Positions 17,003 through 25,936 of a stretch of DNA of 64,000 nucleotides are shown here, one piece after another. Origin of the DNA: Actinoplanes sp. NBRC 103695 (GTDB lineage: Bacteria; Actinomycetota; Actinomycetes; Mycobacteriales; Micromonosporaceae); contig NZ_BSTL01000024.1 of assembly GCF_030269485.1 (NCBI RefSeq), positions 1-64,000 of the forward strand. The letters run 5' to 3'. The position numbers and the translations under genes were made by a program. How positions within the stretch are numbered: the first letter of the stretch is position 1; each line of letters starts with the position of its first letter. Under the pieces are notes generated by a model, which saw only the letters and a list, made by a program, of their open reading frames with translations, had not been told where the DNA came from and did not search any database.

Positions 17003-18934
17003 GTGAGCGCCCAGCCCAGAAGGCTCGGTACAACCATTCCTGCGCAGCCCAGATCAGGCGACGCGGAGCCCGTGTTACCGGAGCTGCGCAATGCCTGGTG
17101 GGAACACGGTGTACGCCGACGCGCCGAGACCGGGGTGTTCGGAGTCTTCGCTGAGCTGCCTGGTTTGATCCGTCAGGCGATCCGGATCGCGCGGCGTGCT
17201 GACCGCACCCGGACGCTGGTCGTGGCCGGCGCCACGATCGCGGCGGGGGCGATGTCGACGTTCGGGCTGTTGTCCACCCAACGAGTGCTGGTCGAGTTGT
17301 TCGGCGGCGGGCCGACCCCCGACCGGGTGCGCGCGGCCCTGCCGGCGCTCGTCGTGCTTGCGGTGGTGACCGCAGTACGCGGAGCGCTCGGTATCGCGGT
17401 CGGGTACGCGCAGAACGGGCTGGCTCCGCGGGTGAACGAGGCTGCCGAGCGGCGGCTGTTCGAGGCGACCACCGAGGTGCAGGTGACCGCGTTCGACGCG
17501 GACGCGTTTGCCGACGACATGGAACGCGCCACCCGCGGCAGTGACGCGGCGATGGGGCTGGTGCAGAACACCGCCAATATGTTCGCCGGTCTGGTGAGCT
17601 TGATCGCGGTAACAGTCGCCGTGTTGGTGATCAATCCGCTGCTGCTGGCCGCGCTGCTGGTCGCCACCCTGCCCAACGGCTACGCCGCATTGCGTGCTGG
17701 GCACCTGCGCTACGCGACGTTCCTGGCCGGGTCTGTGCGCCGGCGCCGCCTGTGGGTGTTGCAACGGCAGATGGCCGAACGGGACTCGGCCCCAGAACTG
17801 CGCTCGTACGGGCTGCGCGACTTTCTGCTCGGCCAGTACGACATGGTGATGGGCGCCCAGACCAAGGAAGATCTCATGCTGGCGCGGCGGACCACCACGA
17901 CCACCAGCATCGGCGCCGTCATCAGCGGTATCGGCCTGGCCGGTGTCTGGGTCCTGCTCGGCGCTCTGCTCGCGAGCGGGCGGATCCCTCTGGCAGCGGC
18001 GGTGACCTGCGTGGTGGCGATCCAGGCCGCCCAGCGTGCGCTGGCCCTGGTGACGTTCCAGCTCGACCAGCTGTACACCGGCGGGCAGTTCTTCAAGGAG
18101 TATGTCGGCTTCCTCGACCGCGCCCGCACCTACCTACCGCCTGCACAGCTTGCTGCCGCGCCGGCCACACCGACGCTGGAGCAGGTGCGCGTGCGCGGGG
18201 TCAGTCTGCGCTACCCGGACAAGGACACCGTGGCCGTCGACAACGTCACCCTCACCATCGCCGCCGGGCAGACCGTGGCTTTCGTGGGTGAGAACGGCTC
18301 GGGCAAGTCCACCCTCGCCGCCATGATCGCCTCCCTGCGCGAACCCACCGACGGGGTGATCGAATGGAACGGCCAGCCGCTCGAGCACTGGGACCGCGAC
18401 AGGTTGCGAGCGCGGATCGGTGTCGTACTGCAAGACCACCACCGCTGGCCCTACACCGCAGCCACCAACATCGCCATGGGCGACCTCTCGGAGCCGGCCC
18501 AGCAAGACCGCATCGAGAACGCCGCGACCCGCGCCGCGGCCCACGACACGATCGTGGCTTTGTCACACGGTTACGAGACACTGCTGGATCGCACGTTCAA
18601 GGACGGCGAGGAACTGTCCGGCGGGCAGTGGCAGCGCATCACCGCCGCCCGCGGCCTGTACCGGGATGCGGACCTGTTGATCATGGACGAACCCTCCTCA
18701 GCGCTGGACCCGCGCGCCGAGCACGCCTTGTTCCAGACCATCGCTGACCGGCAGGGCACCAAGACCACGATCCTGATCACCCACCGGTTGGCCAACGTCA
18801 TCCATGCCGACCAGATCTACGTCCTGCACGACGGCGCCCTCACCGAGACCGGCACCCACCACGAACTCGTGGCTGCGGGCGGTCGGTATGCGGAGCTGTT
18901 CGCGATGCAAGCCGCCGGGTATCAAAGCGCCTGA
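17003..18934 (+). CDS. ABC transporter, fused permease and ATPase
   Basis: Half-size exporter with membrane domain and ATPase in one chain (643 aa). The first 330 residues contain hydrophobic spans such as LVVAGATIAAGAMSTFGLLS, FAGLVSLIAVTVAVLVIN and AGVWVLLGALLA. The ATPase has Walker A GENGSGKST (about 430-438), signature LSGGQWQR (about 539), Walker B LLIMDEPSSALD (about 558) and the switch His in ITHRLA. GTG 17003 is chosen because AGGAGGG lies 8 bases upstream. It is the first gene of an operon of methyltransferases, an exporter and a kinase, and may pump out or protect against their product. Confidence 0.88.
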   Translation: MSAQPRRLGTTIPAQPRSGDAEPVLPELRNAWWEHGVRRRAETGVFGVFAELPGLIRQAIRIARRADRTRTLVVAGATIAAGAMSTFGLLSTQRVLVELFGGGPTPDRVRAALPALVVLAVVTAVRGALGIAVGYAQNGLAPRVNEAAERRLFEATTEVQVTAFDADAFADDMERATRGSDAAMGLVQNTANMFAGLVSLIAVTVAVLVINPLLLAALLVATLPNGYAALRAGHLRYATFLAGSVRRRRLWVLQRQMAERDSAPELRSYGLRDFLLGQYDMVMGAQTKEDLMLARRTTTTTSIGAVISGIGLAGVWVLLGALLASGRIPLAAAVTCVVAIQAAQRALALVTFQLDQLYTGGQFFKEYVGFLDRARTYLPPAQLAAAPATPTLEQVRVRGVSLRYPDKDTVAVDNVTLTIAAGQTVAFVGENGSGKSTLAAMIASLREPTDGVIEWNGQPLEHWDRDRLRARIGVVLQDHHRWPYTAATNIAMGDLSEPAQQDRIENAATRAAAHDTIVALSHGYETLLDRTFKDGEELSGGQWQRITAARGLYRDADLLIMDEPSSALDPRAEHALFQTIADRQGTKTTILITHRLANVIHADQIYVLHDGALTETGTHHELVAAGGRYAELFAMQAAGYQSA

Positions 18935-18997
18935 GCCCGCCCCGACAAGCTGAGCACCAACCCTTTCGGACACCGCTTTTGAGGAGAATCCCACCTG

Positions 18998-19762
18998 ATG
19001 AAAGAAAGCTCCGACACCCTGGCGTCGCATCTTCAGGGGCTGACCGACGACCGAGATGCCTGGTTGAAGTCGACGACCGGCATGCTCACCAGGCACCCTT
19101 GGATCTGCGGGGTATGGGTGGTGGGCTCGCTCGGCCGCGACGACGCCGACGCGTTCTCCGACATCGACTTGGTCGTCGCCGTCGACGACACCGCACCCGG
19201 CATCGTGTTCCAGGACCCGGTCGCGGGCCTGGGGATTCCCGGCGAAATCCTGTTCGTGCGGCCGAAGCCCGTCAACGCCCCGACCGGCGGCGCCTACCTC
19301 GCCGCCGGTATTGACCTGCACGGCCTGCCACTGCTGGTCGATGTGTTCGTGTGGCCGTCCGCCACCGCGGCGGTCAGCCGCGACGCGACCGTCGTGTTCG
19401 CCCGCCGCCCGCTGTTGCACAGCCCGCTCGACTTCATCCCGCTGCTCGACGAGCACCCGTCCGACGACCGGCGTGGGTCGGATCCCGACGCTGCGGGCAC
19501 GGTGCTGATGTGGGTCATGCTCGCCGCGAAACACTGGTCCCGCGGCAACCAGGCGAAGCTCGTCGGTGTCTGCGAGCAGCTCGGCATCCCCGCCGACCGC
19601 TGCGATGCGCGCTGGCTGGACCGAATCCTTGACCAGCGCATCCCCTCCGGGCCGGCCACCGGCCGCGCCGTCATCGCCGTCCGCCACCTGCTCACGCTCG
19701 CCGAATACCACCACGCCGCGCACGTCGCCGGGACGGCGAAGGACGGCGTACCGCCCCGGTAG
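18998..19762 (+). CDS. Nucleotidyltransferase-domain protein
   Basis: A 254-aa protein of the DNA polymerase beta-like nucleotidyltransferase superfamily. The hallmark GSLGRDDADAFSDIDLVV (residues 43-60) has the Gly-Ser and the Asp-x-Asp pair that bind metal and nucleotide. Members transfer AMP or another nucleotide to small molecules such as aminoglycosides. AGGAG stands about 10 bases before the ATG. It follows the ABC exporter by 63 bases. Together with the APH-like gene at 22265 it resembles resistance-type chemistry, but use as a biosynthetic adenylyltransferase is equally possible. Confidence 0.75.
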   Translation: MKESSDTLASHLQGLTDDRDAWLKSTTGMLTRHPWICGVWVVGSLGRDDADAFSDIDLVVAVDDTAPGIVFQDPVAGLGIPGEILFVRPKPVNAPTGGAYLAAGIDLHGLPLLVDVFVWPSATAAVSRDATVVFARRPLLHSPLDFIPLLDEHPSDDRRGSDPDAAGTVLMWVMLAAKHWSRGNQAKLVGVCEQLGIPADRCDARWLDRILDQRIPSGPATGRAVIAVRHLLTLAEYHHAAHVAGTAKDGVPPR

Positions 19763-19771
19763 TCGTCGCCA

Positions 19772-19795
19772 ACGTGCGGGCCGTACGGCCCACGT
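19772..19795 (+). promoter_or_regulatory. Palindromic stem-loop
   Basis: The 14-base perfect palindrome GGGCCGTACGGCCC is flanked by complementary ACGTG and CACGT with a small bulge. It starts 10 bases after the nucleotidyltransferase stop and ends 36 bases before the next GTG, so it may be a terminator, an attenuator or a repressor site. Confidence 0.4.
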
Positions 19796-19830
19796 GAAGG
19801 CAGGCCCTTTTCGAGAACGGGAGAGTAAGG

Positions 19831-20901
19831 GTGTTCACGATCGCCGAGCTGATGGCCGCTCTGCCGCGCGAGGTCTACACCGACCATGCCCGGTACGGGG
19901 CGACGGTGCACCGCACCTGCCATCAGGCGATTGCCCGGGAACTGACCGCCTTGGATGTCCAGGAGGGCCACCGAGTCTTGGAGGTCGGCACGGGCTCCGG
20001 CTACACGGGCGCCCTGCTTGCTCAGCTGGTTGGCCCGGACGGGAACGTCACCAGCGTCGACATCAGCGCCGAGCTCACCGACCGGGCCCGGCGCATCCAC
20101 GCCGAGCGCGGTGTCCGGACGGTGGACTGCCGAACCGGCGACGGTCTGGCCGGCCATCCGGGCGCGGCCCCGTACGACCGGATCGTGGCCTGGTTGACCC
20201 CGCCCCGGCTCCCGCAGGCGCTGGTTGCCCAGTTGGCCGTTGGGGGACGGCTGGTGTCGTGCCTGCCGATTACCGAGTTGCCGTACCTGACCGTGGTCGC
20301 CACGATCGCCGCCGTCGCAGGCGAGCCGCAGGTTGATGCGATGTTCTCCGGCGGGTATGTGCAAAGCCGCACCGTCGCCGGCGACGACCTGGTGGTGCCG
20401 CACCGGTGGGCGGACTGGGTCACGCCCGGCCCGAACCGCTCGTGGGTGTCGGTCAGCTGGCGCGACCACGACGATCCCGACCGGACCGGCGCCCGCACCA
20501 CGCTGCACCGGCTGCTGCACCCGGGCCATACCGAACCCTGGCCGGGGGCGCCGATGGACTGGGACTCGTGGAACGCGTTTTCCGCGGCGTTGGGCGAGCC
20601 GGGGTTGAGCACCGTGGATCTACGCGGCCGGATCCGGGCCATCGGGCACAGCAGCCCCCGGTCGGTGGCGATGGTGCAGGTCGACGGCGCGATCATCGCC
20701 GACCGTCCCGACTCGCCGTCGCTACCGATCCTGCACACATGGCTGCGCCGGTGGGAGAAGGCCGGACGCCCCGACGCCAGCCAGCTCGCCCCCGCCCTGC
20801 ACCGCGTCGACAACGCCAGCTGTCCGGGCTGGGACCTGCGGGTCAGCTCGCCCTTGCCGCCGACCGCAGCGGCACGATCGGTGGCAGGCGGACAAACGTG
20901 A
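19831..20901 (+). CDS. SAM-dependent methyltransferase, PCMT-like
   Basis: A 356-aa protein with an N-terminal protein-L-isoaspartate O-methyltransferase-like domain: VLEVGTGSGYTGALLAQLVG (about 49-68) binds SAM, followed by VTSVDISAEL and LPQALVAQLAVGGRLV. The C-terminal 150 residues are an extra domain. Such PCMT-like enzymes often modify ribosomally made peptides in actinobacteria. GTG 19831 has GGGAGAG nearby; the stop overlaps the MFS start (GTGA). A second, related methyltransferase ends this operon, split by an intron. Confidence 0.75.
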   Translation: MFTIAELMAALPREVYTDHARYGATVHRTCHQAIARELTALDVQEGHRVLEVGTGSGYTGALLAQLVGPDGNVTSVDISAELTDRARRIHAERGVRTVDCRTGDGLAGHPGAAPYDRIVAWLTPPRLPQALVAQLAVGGRLVSCLPITELPYLTVVATIAAVAGEPQVDAMFSGGYVQSRTVAGDDLVVPHRWADWVTPGPNRSWVSVSWRDHDDPDRTGARTTLHRLLHPGHTEPWPGAPMDWDSWNAFSAALGEPGLSTVDLRGRIRAIGHSSPRSVAMVQVDGAIIADRPDSPSLPILHTWLRRWEKAGRPDASQLAPALHRVDNASCPGWDLRVSSPLPPTAAARSVAGGQT

Positions 20902-22268
20902 CCGAGGACGAGCTCATCAATCCGGGCAGCGGGCGCGGGCCGGCCCGGCTGGCGGTGACCGGCGTGACCCAGCCTCCGCCGGCGGCCGCCAGCACCGAGA
21001 ACCGAGCCGGCGAGAGCCTGGGCCCGGCCGAGGGGCGAGATGTGCGCCGGTTCTGGGCGGCGTACGCGGTCAGCGCGCTGGGCAGCGGCGTCGGCTCCGG
21101 GGCGCTGCCGCTGGTCGCGGTCCTCGTGGTGCATGCGTCCGATTGGCAGGTGTCGCTGCTGGCGGTGCTCGGCGGGCTTGCCGGGGTGGCGGTCGCGGTG
21201 CCGCTCGGCCCGTTCGTCGAGTTCCACCGCAAACTCCCGGCCATGATCGCCGCCGACCTGATCCGGTTTGTGGCCCTGGCCAGCGTTCCCGCCGCGGCCT
21301 GGCTCGGCATCCTGGACTACGCGTTGTTGTGTGCGGTCGCGGTGGTGCAGACCGCGGCCACGATCGTGTCGAACGCGGCCAGCAACCCGTACCTGAAGAC
21401 CCTTGTCCCTGCACCGGATCGGGCGCGGGTCAACGGCCGTCTCGAATCGACTACGTGGACGGCCAGCGCGCTCGGGCCGCCCGTAGGCGGGCTGCTGGTC
21501 TCCGCGACCAGCCCGGTCGCGTCGCTGCTGATCGACGCCGTCAGCTACCTGGCGGCCGCCCTCGGCTGGACCCGCATCCGCTACCGAGAAGCGGCACCGC
21601 CCGCTCCGGAGCACCGGCGGTGGCTGGCCGACACGGTCGCGGGCTGGCACTACATCCTCGCCCACCCGATCCTGAAGCGACTATTCGGTAATGCTCTTCT
21701 CTTCGGCGGGCTGATCATGGCCTCCAGCCCGTTGATCGCCGTCTACCTGCTGCGCGACTTAGGGTTCAGCGCGCTGGAGTACGGGATCGCACTCGGCGCC
21801 CCGTGCGCCGCCGGGACGCTCGGCTCGCTGCTCGCCCCGATGGTCATCCGCCGGGCCGGGCTCGGCCGCACCCTGCTGTACACCGGGGCCGCTCGCTGCC
21901 TGTGGATGGCCCCGATCCTGCTCGCCCCACCCACTACCGCCGGCCTCGTATTGATCATCGCCGCGGACAGCACCCTGCTGCTCTTTGCCGGGATCTTCAA
22001 CCCGGCATTCGCCACCTACCGCATGAACGCCGTCGCCGACACCCATCTCTCACGCGTCGTTGGCGCTTGGGCCATGACCAGCAAACTCGTCCAACCCGTC
22101 TGCATCGCCGCCGCCGGTCTGCTCGCCGCCGCCACGTCCCTGCGCACCGCAATCGCCGTGCTGGCGGCGCTGCTGCTGGCCTGCGCCGTCCTGTTGCCGT
22201 GGACCGCCCTCCACCGCCGCCCGGCGCCTTCGGCCGGCACCGGTTGTGAAGGAGACTTTCTCCGATGA
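20898..22268 (+). CDS. MFS transporter
   Basis: Twelve-span major facilitator of 456 aa, most like the drug/macrolide efflux MFS group. About 45 soluble residues precede the first span (YAVSALGSGVGSGALPLVAV); the loop between spans 2 and 3 has GPFVEFHRK, and typical spans such as LLIDAVSYLAAALGW follow. GTG 20898 overlaps the methyltransferase stop, and its own stop overlaps the APH-like start, so three proteins are translationally linked. It probably exports the product of this operon or gives self-resistance. Confidence 0.85.
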   Translation: MTEDELINPGSGRGPARLAVTGVTQPPPAAASTENRAGESLGPAEGRDVRRFWAAYAVSALGSGVGSGALPLVAVLVVHASDWQVSLLAVLGGLAGVAVAVPLGPFVEFHRKLPAMIAADLIRFVALASVPAAAWLGILDYALLCAVAVVQTAATIVSNAASNPYLKTLVPAPDRARVNGRLESTTWTASALGPPVGGLLVSATSPVASLLIDAVSYLAAALGWTRIRYREAAPPAPEHRRWLADTVAGWHYILAHPILKRLFGNALLFGGLIMASSPLIAVYLLRDLGFSALEYGIALGAPCAAGTLGSLLAPMVIRRAGLGRTLLYTGAARCLWMAPILLAPPTTAGLVLIIAADSTLLLFAGIFNPAFATYRMNAVADTHLSRVVGAWAMTSKLVQPVCIAAAGLLAAATSLRTAIAVLAALLLACAVLLPWTALHRRPAPSAGTGCEGDFLR

Positions 22269-23047
22269 GCGATGACGTGTTACCTGGCGGCCGGTTCGCC
22301 GCCCCGATCCGCGACGGCGACACCGTCACCCGCCGCCGCGGTCTCGCCTCGACCAACGTCGCGGCTCTTTTGGACCACTTGGCGGCCCGAGGCTTCGCCC
22401 ACGCGCCTCGGATGCTCGGAAGCACACCGGGCGGCCGGGACGTCCTGACCTACCTGCCCGGGGAAGCAGCCCATCCGCCCCTGCCTGCAGCGGCCCGCTC
22501 CGACCGCGCGCTGCGCAGCGCCGGACGGTTCGTCCGCGCCCTTCATGACGCTACCGAAGGATTCGTCGCCCCCGAGCCCGGCCAGTGGGTGCCCCACGAC
22601 CTCGTCACGCCGGTCGCAGTCGACTGTGTTGGGCACGGCGACCTCAACCCCGGCAACCTGCTCTTCCAGCACGATCAGATTGTCGGGGTCATCGACTTCG
22701 ATACCGCCGGCCCGTCTAACCGGGTCTTCGACCTCGCGCTGCTCGCCCACCACCTGGTGCCGCTGCACCACACCGACGCCTTGCCCGGGTTCGGCTGGGA
22801 CCACGAACCCGACCGCGGCCGCCGCCTGTCGATCCTCGCGACTGCGTACGGCGACGGCATGCAACCCTCTCAGCTCGTCGACTACGCCGCCCTGCGCCTG
22901 CTGTCCATGGCCGGGCACATCCAATCCCAGCTCGACGGCGGCAACCCCGCGTACGCCGGGCATGCCGGCGAGCCGGACGGCTACCGCCAGGCGGCCGTGT
23001 TCATCCTCACCCACCGCCACCAGTGGCTGCGCCGCCCGCCCCGCTGA
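22265..23047 (+). CDS. Aminoglycoside phosphotransferase-family kinase
   Basis: A 260-aa kinase-like fold protein (APH/choline kinase group). The catalytic loop is VGHGDLNPGNLLF near residues 122-134 and the metal-binding motif is VIDFDTAGPSN near 143. The N-terminal lobe is short, and no clear ATP-binding Lys motif was pinned. It could phosphorylate a hydroxyl on the pathway product, for resistance or as a biosynthetic step. It starts in an ATGA overlap with the MFS gene and a GAAGGAG ribosome binding site inside it. Confidence 0.82.
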   Translation: MSDDVLPGGRFAAPIRDGDTVTRRRGLASTNVAALLDHLAARGFAHAPRMLGSTPGGRDVLTYLPGEAAHPPLPAAARSDRALRSAGRFVRALHDATEGFVAPEPGQWVPHDLVTPVAVDCVGHGDLNPGNLLFQHDQIVGVIDFDTAGPSNRVFDLALLAHHLVPLHHTDALPGFGWDHEPDRGRRLSILATAYGDGMQPSQLVDYAALRLLSMAGHIQSQLDGGNPAYAGHAGEPDGYRQAAVFILTHRHQWLRRPPR

Positions 23048-23103
23048 CCGATCAACGCCCGGAACGCTCGCTCCACCTGCTGAAACATTGCGAAAGGATG
23101 TTC

Positions 23104-23403
23104 ATGACCGACCTCGCCGAACAAACACCGGACGCTGCCCGCCGCCAGCTGGTTGACCAGCTGACCACCAAGGGCAGGCTCGCCAGCCCACGCATCGCCG
23201 ACGCGTTCCTGAGCGTGCCCCGCGAGGTGTTCGCGCCGGCCGGCACCAGCCTGCAAGCGGCGTACGCCGACGACGTCGTCGTCACCAAACGTGACCAGCA
23301 CGGCGAGGCCCTATCCAGTATCAGCGCGCCGTGGCTTCAGGCTCAGATGCTGGCCGCCGCCGACCTGCAACCCGGCGACCGTGTCCTCGAGGTCGGGTCC
23401 GGT
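23104..23403 (+). CDS. FxLD-type methyltransferase, exon 1 (gene split by group II intron)
   Basis: First 100 codons of a protein-L-isoaspartate-type methyltransferase: a helical N-terminus (ASPRIADAFLSVPREVFAP) and the start of the SAM-binding motif, ending RVLEVGSG. ATG 23104 is preferred over ATG 23098 because AAGGA ends 5 bases before it. The frame then meets a group II intron; without splicing translation adds about 20 unrelated residues and stops at 23475. Joined to 25937, the reading frame is preserved and the motif becomes LEVGSGGYNAAL, as in the methyltransferase family of the FxLD peptide system. The family name is from memory of that motif. Confidence 0.8.
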
Positions 23404-24032
23404 GTGCGACACGAGGTCGCACATAGCAAGTGGCGAAGACAGGGAGGCCGTCTGCTGATGCAGTCGAGGTCGTAGCTCGGGTCAGTGCTCATGACCTGTT
23501 CCCACTCCGGCGTGCGCTGCGGGTAACTGCGGGGTGCGAAGCCCGGAGAGAGGCCGAAGGTCTCCTGTTCCATCCAGGAGGTACGGGCTGGGAAAGACCG
23601 AGCGGGTGAATACAAGTGAATCCTCAGTGACGCCTCGTTACGATCAAGGTCCGTGGATGGAATGCTTCAAGGGCCGTACAGAGCTGGCCGATGAGAAGCG
23701 GCACGTGCTGGTCGATGTTCCAGAGTCGGCCAGGTGAGCACCACGGCTCCGGGGTACAGAGGGCACCCAAACCGGTCGCATCTTGCGTGTGTGGAACGTG
23801 ATAACCCCGTTGAGGTCCGACGGCGGCCTTGGCCACCGTCGGTAATCCAACCGTAAGGGAGGACCAAGCCCTCAGCGGGAGTAGGAAGGCCCGAGAAGCG
23901 AATGCCGGTTGCCGAAAGGCTATGGGAAACCGGGTGAGGTAGTCGGCCCCCTCCGCCGATTGCCCGGATAACCAGCCGGATACGGGCATCATGCCCGGCC
24001 CGAAAGGGAGCCCACGCGGGCCTGGTGAGTCT

Positions 24033-25802
24033 GTGAAGCTGATGATGACGAGGACTTCCGAACCAATGGACAAGTTAGACGCCCCCGGCAAGCCGGTGGT
24101 GAACGGACCTGAGGACGGCGAACTCGGCTGGCAGTCTGTCGACTGGAATACAGCCGAGCGTGACGTACGTCGTCTGCGTCAACGGATCTTCACGGCAACA
24201 CGGGAAGGGGACCTGAAGAGGGTCCGCAACTTGCAGAAGCTGATGCTCCGCGCCCGCTGCAACGCCCTGATGGCGACGCGGCGGGTCGCTGAGATCAACG
24301 CAGGACGCAAGACCGCCGGAGTCGACGGGCGTCTGGCCTTGTCTGATCCATCGAAGGCCAGTCTGGCTCGGTGGACGCAGGCACAGGCGTTGGCATGGGA
24401 GCCGAAGGCGGTCAAGCGCGTGTATATCCCGAAGAACGACGGAAAGCGGAGGCCGCTCGGGATTCCGGTGATCCAGGACCGAGCTGCCCAGGCTTTGGTC
24501 CTGAACGCGTTGGAGCCCGAATGGGAGGCGCGGTTCGAGCCGAGGTCCTACGGATTCAGGCCCGGCCGGGGCTGCCACGACGCTATCGAGGCGATCTTCA
24601 ACGTGACGCGAGGACGTCAGTCCAAACGACGTTGGATCCTCGACGCGGACCTGGCGGCGGCGTTCGACCGCATCAATCACGACCGGCTGCTGTCGGCGCT
24701 CGGGATGTTCCCCGCCAGGGAGATGATCCGAGCGTGGCTGCGGGCCGGCGTGATGGAGCGCGGCCAGTTCGCGCCAACGGTTGAGGGCACTCCGCAGGGA
24801 GGCGTCATCAGCCCGCTTCTGCTGAACGTGGCTCTTCACGGAATGGAGGAAGCCGCCGGGGTGCAATACCGCACGAGCGGTGCTCACGCCGGAAAAACGG
24901 CGCTGACCAGTCCGGTTCTGATCAGGTATGCCGATGACCTCGTCGCCTTGTGTCACTCCCGTGAGCAGGCTGAGGAGGTCAGAACGCGGCTCGCCGCGTG
25001 GCTGGCGCCTAGAGGGTTGTCCTTCAACGAGGGCAAGACGCAAGTCGTCCACCTCGAAGACGGTTTTGACTTCCTGGGGTACAACGTCCGGCTCTACAAG
25101 GAGAGCAAAGTCCTGATCAAGCCGAGCCCGGCGGCGGTGACCCGCTTCCGTCGACGGCTGCGCACCGAGTTGCGCAACCTACGCGGAACCAGCGCGGATG
25201 AGTTGATCACCAAGCTGAACCCGATCCTTCGGGGATGGGCCGCCTACTACCGGAACGGGGTGTCCAAGCGGACCTTCAACGCGATCGACGACTACCTATG
25301 GTGGGCGACATATCGCTGGGCCTGCTACAGACACCCGAACAAGCCGAAGAAATGGATTACCAAGCGCTACTTCGGCTCGTTCGGCCTCTCCAGACGGGTG
25401 AACTGGGTGTTCGGTGATCAGGTCACCGGCCGATACCTCATCAAGGTCGTCTGGACTCCGATCGTGCGGCACGTGATGGTCCAAGGGAATGCCTCCCCAG
25501 ACGACCCGGCACAGGCCGACTACTGGGCACGAAGGCGCAAGAAGGGCACGCTGCCATTGAGCAGGGACTACCTTCGGATGCTTCAGCATCAGCGCGGACG
25601 TTGCCCACTCTGCAACGGCTACCTGCTGCTCAGCGACACCGAGCCGCAACACCCCGATGAATGGGCGCAATGGATTGCCGGTGTCAACCGGGCAGTCCGC
25701 GCGTCCGCGATCACGCATCGGGCGAAGCCCAGCGCAGGCCACGACCGGAGGGCTCCGAACCGGGAACTTATCCATGCACGATGCGCACGGAGGTCGGCGT
25801 GA
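24033..25802 (+). CDS. ltrA: Group II intron reverse transcriptase/maturase
   Basis: Intron-encoded protein that assists splicing and copies the intron into DNA. Reverse transcriptase blocks are present: KRRPLGIPVIQDRAAQALV, YGFRPGRGCHDAI, DADLAAAFDRINH, GTPQGGVISPLL and the catalytic LIRYADDLVAL near residue 298. The maturase X domain follows (LNPILRGWAAYYRNG). The tail has Cys pairs and CPLCNGY with RELIHARC, an HNH endonuclease-like end. The start is uncertain: GTG 24033, ATG 24042 or ATG 23991. Upstream bases form intron domains I-III. Confidence 0.9.
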   Translation: MKLMMTRTSEPMDKLDAPGKPVVNGPEDGELGWQSVDWNTAERDVRRLRQRIFTATREGDLKRVRNLQKLMLRARCNALMATRRVAEINAGRKTAGVDGRLALSDPSKASLARWTQAQALAWEPKAVKRVYIPKNDGKRRPLGIPVIQDRAAQALVLNALEPEWEARFEPRSYGFRPGRGCHDAIEAIFNVTRGRQSKRRWILDADLAAAFDRINHDRLLSALGMFPAREMIRAWLRAGVMERGQFAPTVEGTPQGGVISPLLLNVALHGMEEAAGVQYRTSGAHAGKTALTSPVLIRYADDLVALCHSREQAEEVRTRLAAWLAPRGLSFNEGKTQVVHLEDGFDFLGYNVRLYKESKVLIKPSPAAVTRFRRRLRTELRNLRGTSADELITKLNPILRGWAAYYRNGVSKRTFNAIDDYLWWATYRWACYRHPNKPKKWITKRYFGSFGLSRRVNWVFGDQVTGRYLIKVVWTPIVRHVMVQGNASPDDPAQADYWARRRKKGTLPLSRDYLRMLQHQRGRCPLCNGYLLLSDTEPQHPDEWAQWIAGVNRAVRASAITHRAKPSAGHDRRAPNRELIHARCARRSA

Positions 25803-25860
25803 CCGGCCACCGCCGCGCAGCTGCGGTGCTTCACCAATCCCTGAGCCAAAGGACTTGCTT

Positions 25861-25936
25861 GAGCCGTGTGCCGCGAGGAGTGGCACGCACGGTTCTGAGG
25901 GGGCCCTGGCGCAGCAATGCGCCAGGGCTACCCGAC
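25861..25936 (+). ncRNA. Group II intron domains V and VI
   Basis: Domain V is the conserved hairpin starting GAGCCGTGTGCCGCGAGG and ending GCACGCACGGTTC, with the catalytic AGC triad near its 5' end. Domain VI is a 10-bp perfect stem (CCCTGGCGCA with TGCGCCAGGG) capped by GCAA. The A at 25930, seven bases before the 3' splice site, is the predicted branch point. Confidence 0.88.

Larger units (their letters stand above)
23404..25936 (+). mobile_element. Complete group II intron
   Basis: Self-splicing retroelement of 2533 bp. The 5' end GTGCGACACGAGGTCGCAC begins with the consensus GUGYG and forms the first stem of domain I. The reverse transcriptase lies in domain IV (24033-25802). Domains V and VI are at 25861-25936, with a branch-point A seven bases before the 3' end, which finishes in AC. 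It sits sense-strand in a methyltransferase gene, and exact removal restores the host frame. All parts appear intact, so splicing and mobility are plausible. Confidence 0.88.

Noticed and set aside
23104..23475. A short methyltransferase ending at 23475
   Set aside because: The last 24 residues are intron sequence; the frame is cut in the SAM-binding motif and resumes at 25937.
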